From the NCBI GenBank assembly GCA_003118195.1, contig BEXV01000854.1, positions 88,723-152,722 on the forward strand: DNA of 64,000 bases, given 5' to 3'. A program made the translations under genes and the position numbers. Of this stretch, positions 63,720-64,000 are shown piece after piece. The stretch is from Hemicentrotus pulcherrimus (taxonomy: Eukaryota; Echinodermata; Echinoidea; Camarodonta; Strongylocentrotidae). Under the pieces are notes generated by a model. It saw only the letters and a list, made by a program, of their open reading frames with translations, did no database searches and had not been told where the DNA came from. How positions within the stretch are numbered: position 1 is the first letter of the stretch; every line of letters begins with the position of its first letter.

Positions 63720-63746
63720 CTCTCTCTCTCTCTCTCTATCTCTCTT
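63720..63746. repeat. CT microsatellite
   Basis: CT repeat with one CTAT interruption on the + strand. Confidence 0.9.
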
Positions 63747-63829
63747 TTTTCGTATAAATCATTGCACCTTTAATTCGCTCGAACCCTATCCCGTCCCCGT
63801 TCTGCTTGGTACTCATTTGAGCCAATATT

Positions 63830-63831
<2 letters not shown>

Positions 63832-63864
<33 letters not shown>
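63832..63864. repeat. AT microsatellite
   Basis: About sixteen uninterrupted AT units near the right edge of the window. Confidence 0.95.
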
Positions 63865-63866
<2 letters not shown>

Positions 63867-64000
63867 GTCAACTTATTGGCGTCTATTAAGAAACAAAGGC
63901 AACTAGGCAAGACGATTGGGTAATGCATTTCCGCCGATTACTAGATAATAATTTAGTGTCCGAATTCGAAGCACAACTCACTCCTTCGTCAGAAAGGTTT

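Larger units (their letters stand above)
53948..64000 (+). other. Pax6 intron 3, incomplete (at least 10 kb)
   Basis: Begins GTAAGTCG. I searched all frames by eye for homeodomain signatures (WFSNRRAKWRR and neighbours) and found none, so the window most likely ends within this intron. Contents: tRNA-like relic (54686-54745), TTAAAGGGAATATCTACCC inverted-repeat end near 56400-56430, foldback element (56975-57086), AT-rich run (57820-57895), G-rich minisatellite (58315-58825), pyrimidine tract (59215-59500), inverted-repeat element (60669-61176), decayed coding-like DNA (61945-62314), CT run (63720-63746) and AT microsatellite (63832-63864). Confidence 0.7.

Overview
The window is animal genomic DNA: AT-rich, intron-dominated and full of short dispersed repeats. 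The one gene I recognise with certainty is Pax6, the eye and neural patterning transcription factor with a paired domain and a homeodomain. It lies on the + strand and is incomplete at its 3' end. Three coding exons can be joined by reading phase: 25162-25276, 40510-40856 and 53755-53947. Together they encode about 218 residues: an N-terminal extension, the whole paired domain, and the start of the linker. No homeodomain exon is visible before the window ends, so the gene continues past base 64000. Repeat style (short inverted-repeat elements with TTTAAAGGG-type ends, tRNA-derived SINEs, C-rich repeats ending near CTGGATCCGC) and base composition suggest an echinoderm, most likely a sea urchin. 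That placement is inference from general familiarity and was not tested by search.

Layout. Bases 1-24.4 kb: no recognisable protein gene. This stretch holds a C-rich repeat at the left edge, a 259-bp inverted-repeat element (9575-9833), microsatellites, a tRNA-derived SINE (15105-15333), a CpG-rich patch with a good splice donor that could be a far-upstream noncoding exon (13590-13702), and three inverted-repeat transposon-like elements between 20.0 and 23.3 kb. Bases 24.4-25.3 kb: the likely proximal promoter, 5' UTR and first coding exon of Pax6. Bases 25.3-40.5 kb: intron 1 (15.2 kb), with a candidate alternative first exon (26451-26532), a near-perfect hairpin (32577-32616) and CpG-dense patches. 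Bases 40.5-40.9 kb: the main paired-domain exon. Bases 40.9-53.8 kb: intron 2 (12.9 kb), with CpG-dense promoter-like islands at 46.55-46.9 and 47.9-48.1 kb and a SINE at 51970-52244. Bases 53.8-53.9 kb: the third coding exon. Bases 53.9-64 kb: intron 3, incomplete, with a foldback element (56975-57086), a G-rich minisatellite (58315-58825), an inverted second copy of the 20-kb element (60669-61176) and a decayed coding-like stretch on the minus strand (61945-62314).

The most useful observations concern Pax6 structure. The intron that in vertebrates splits the paired box, and that hosts alternative exon 5a, is absent. The protein has a long N-terminal leader carried on its own exon. A second upstream exon with the right phase could supply a different leader. 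I see no operon, CRISPR array, phage or other prokaryotic system and no wholly new system; most long open frames here are low-complexity or repeat-derived.
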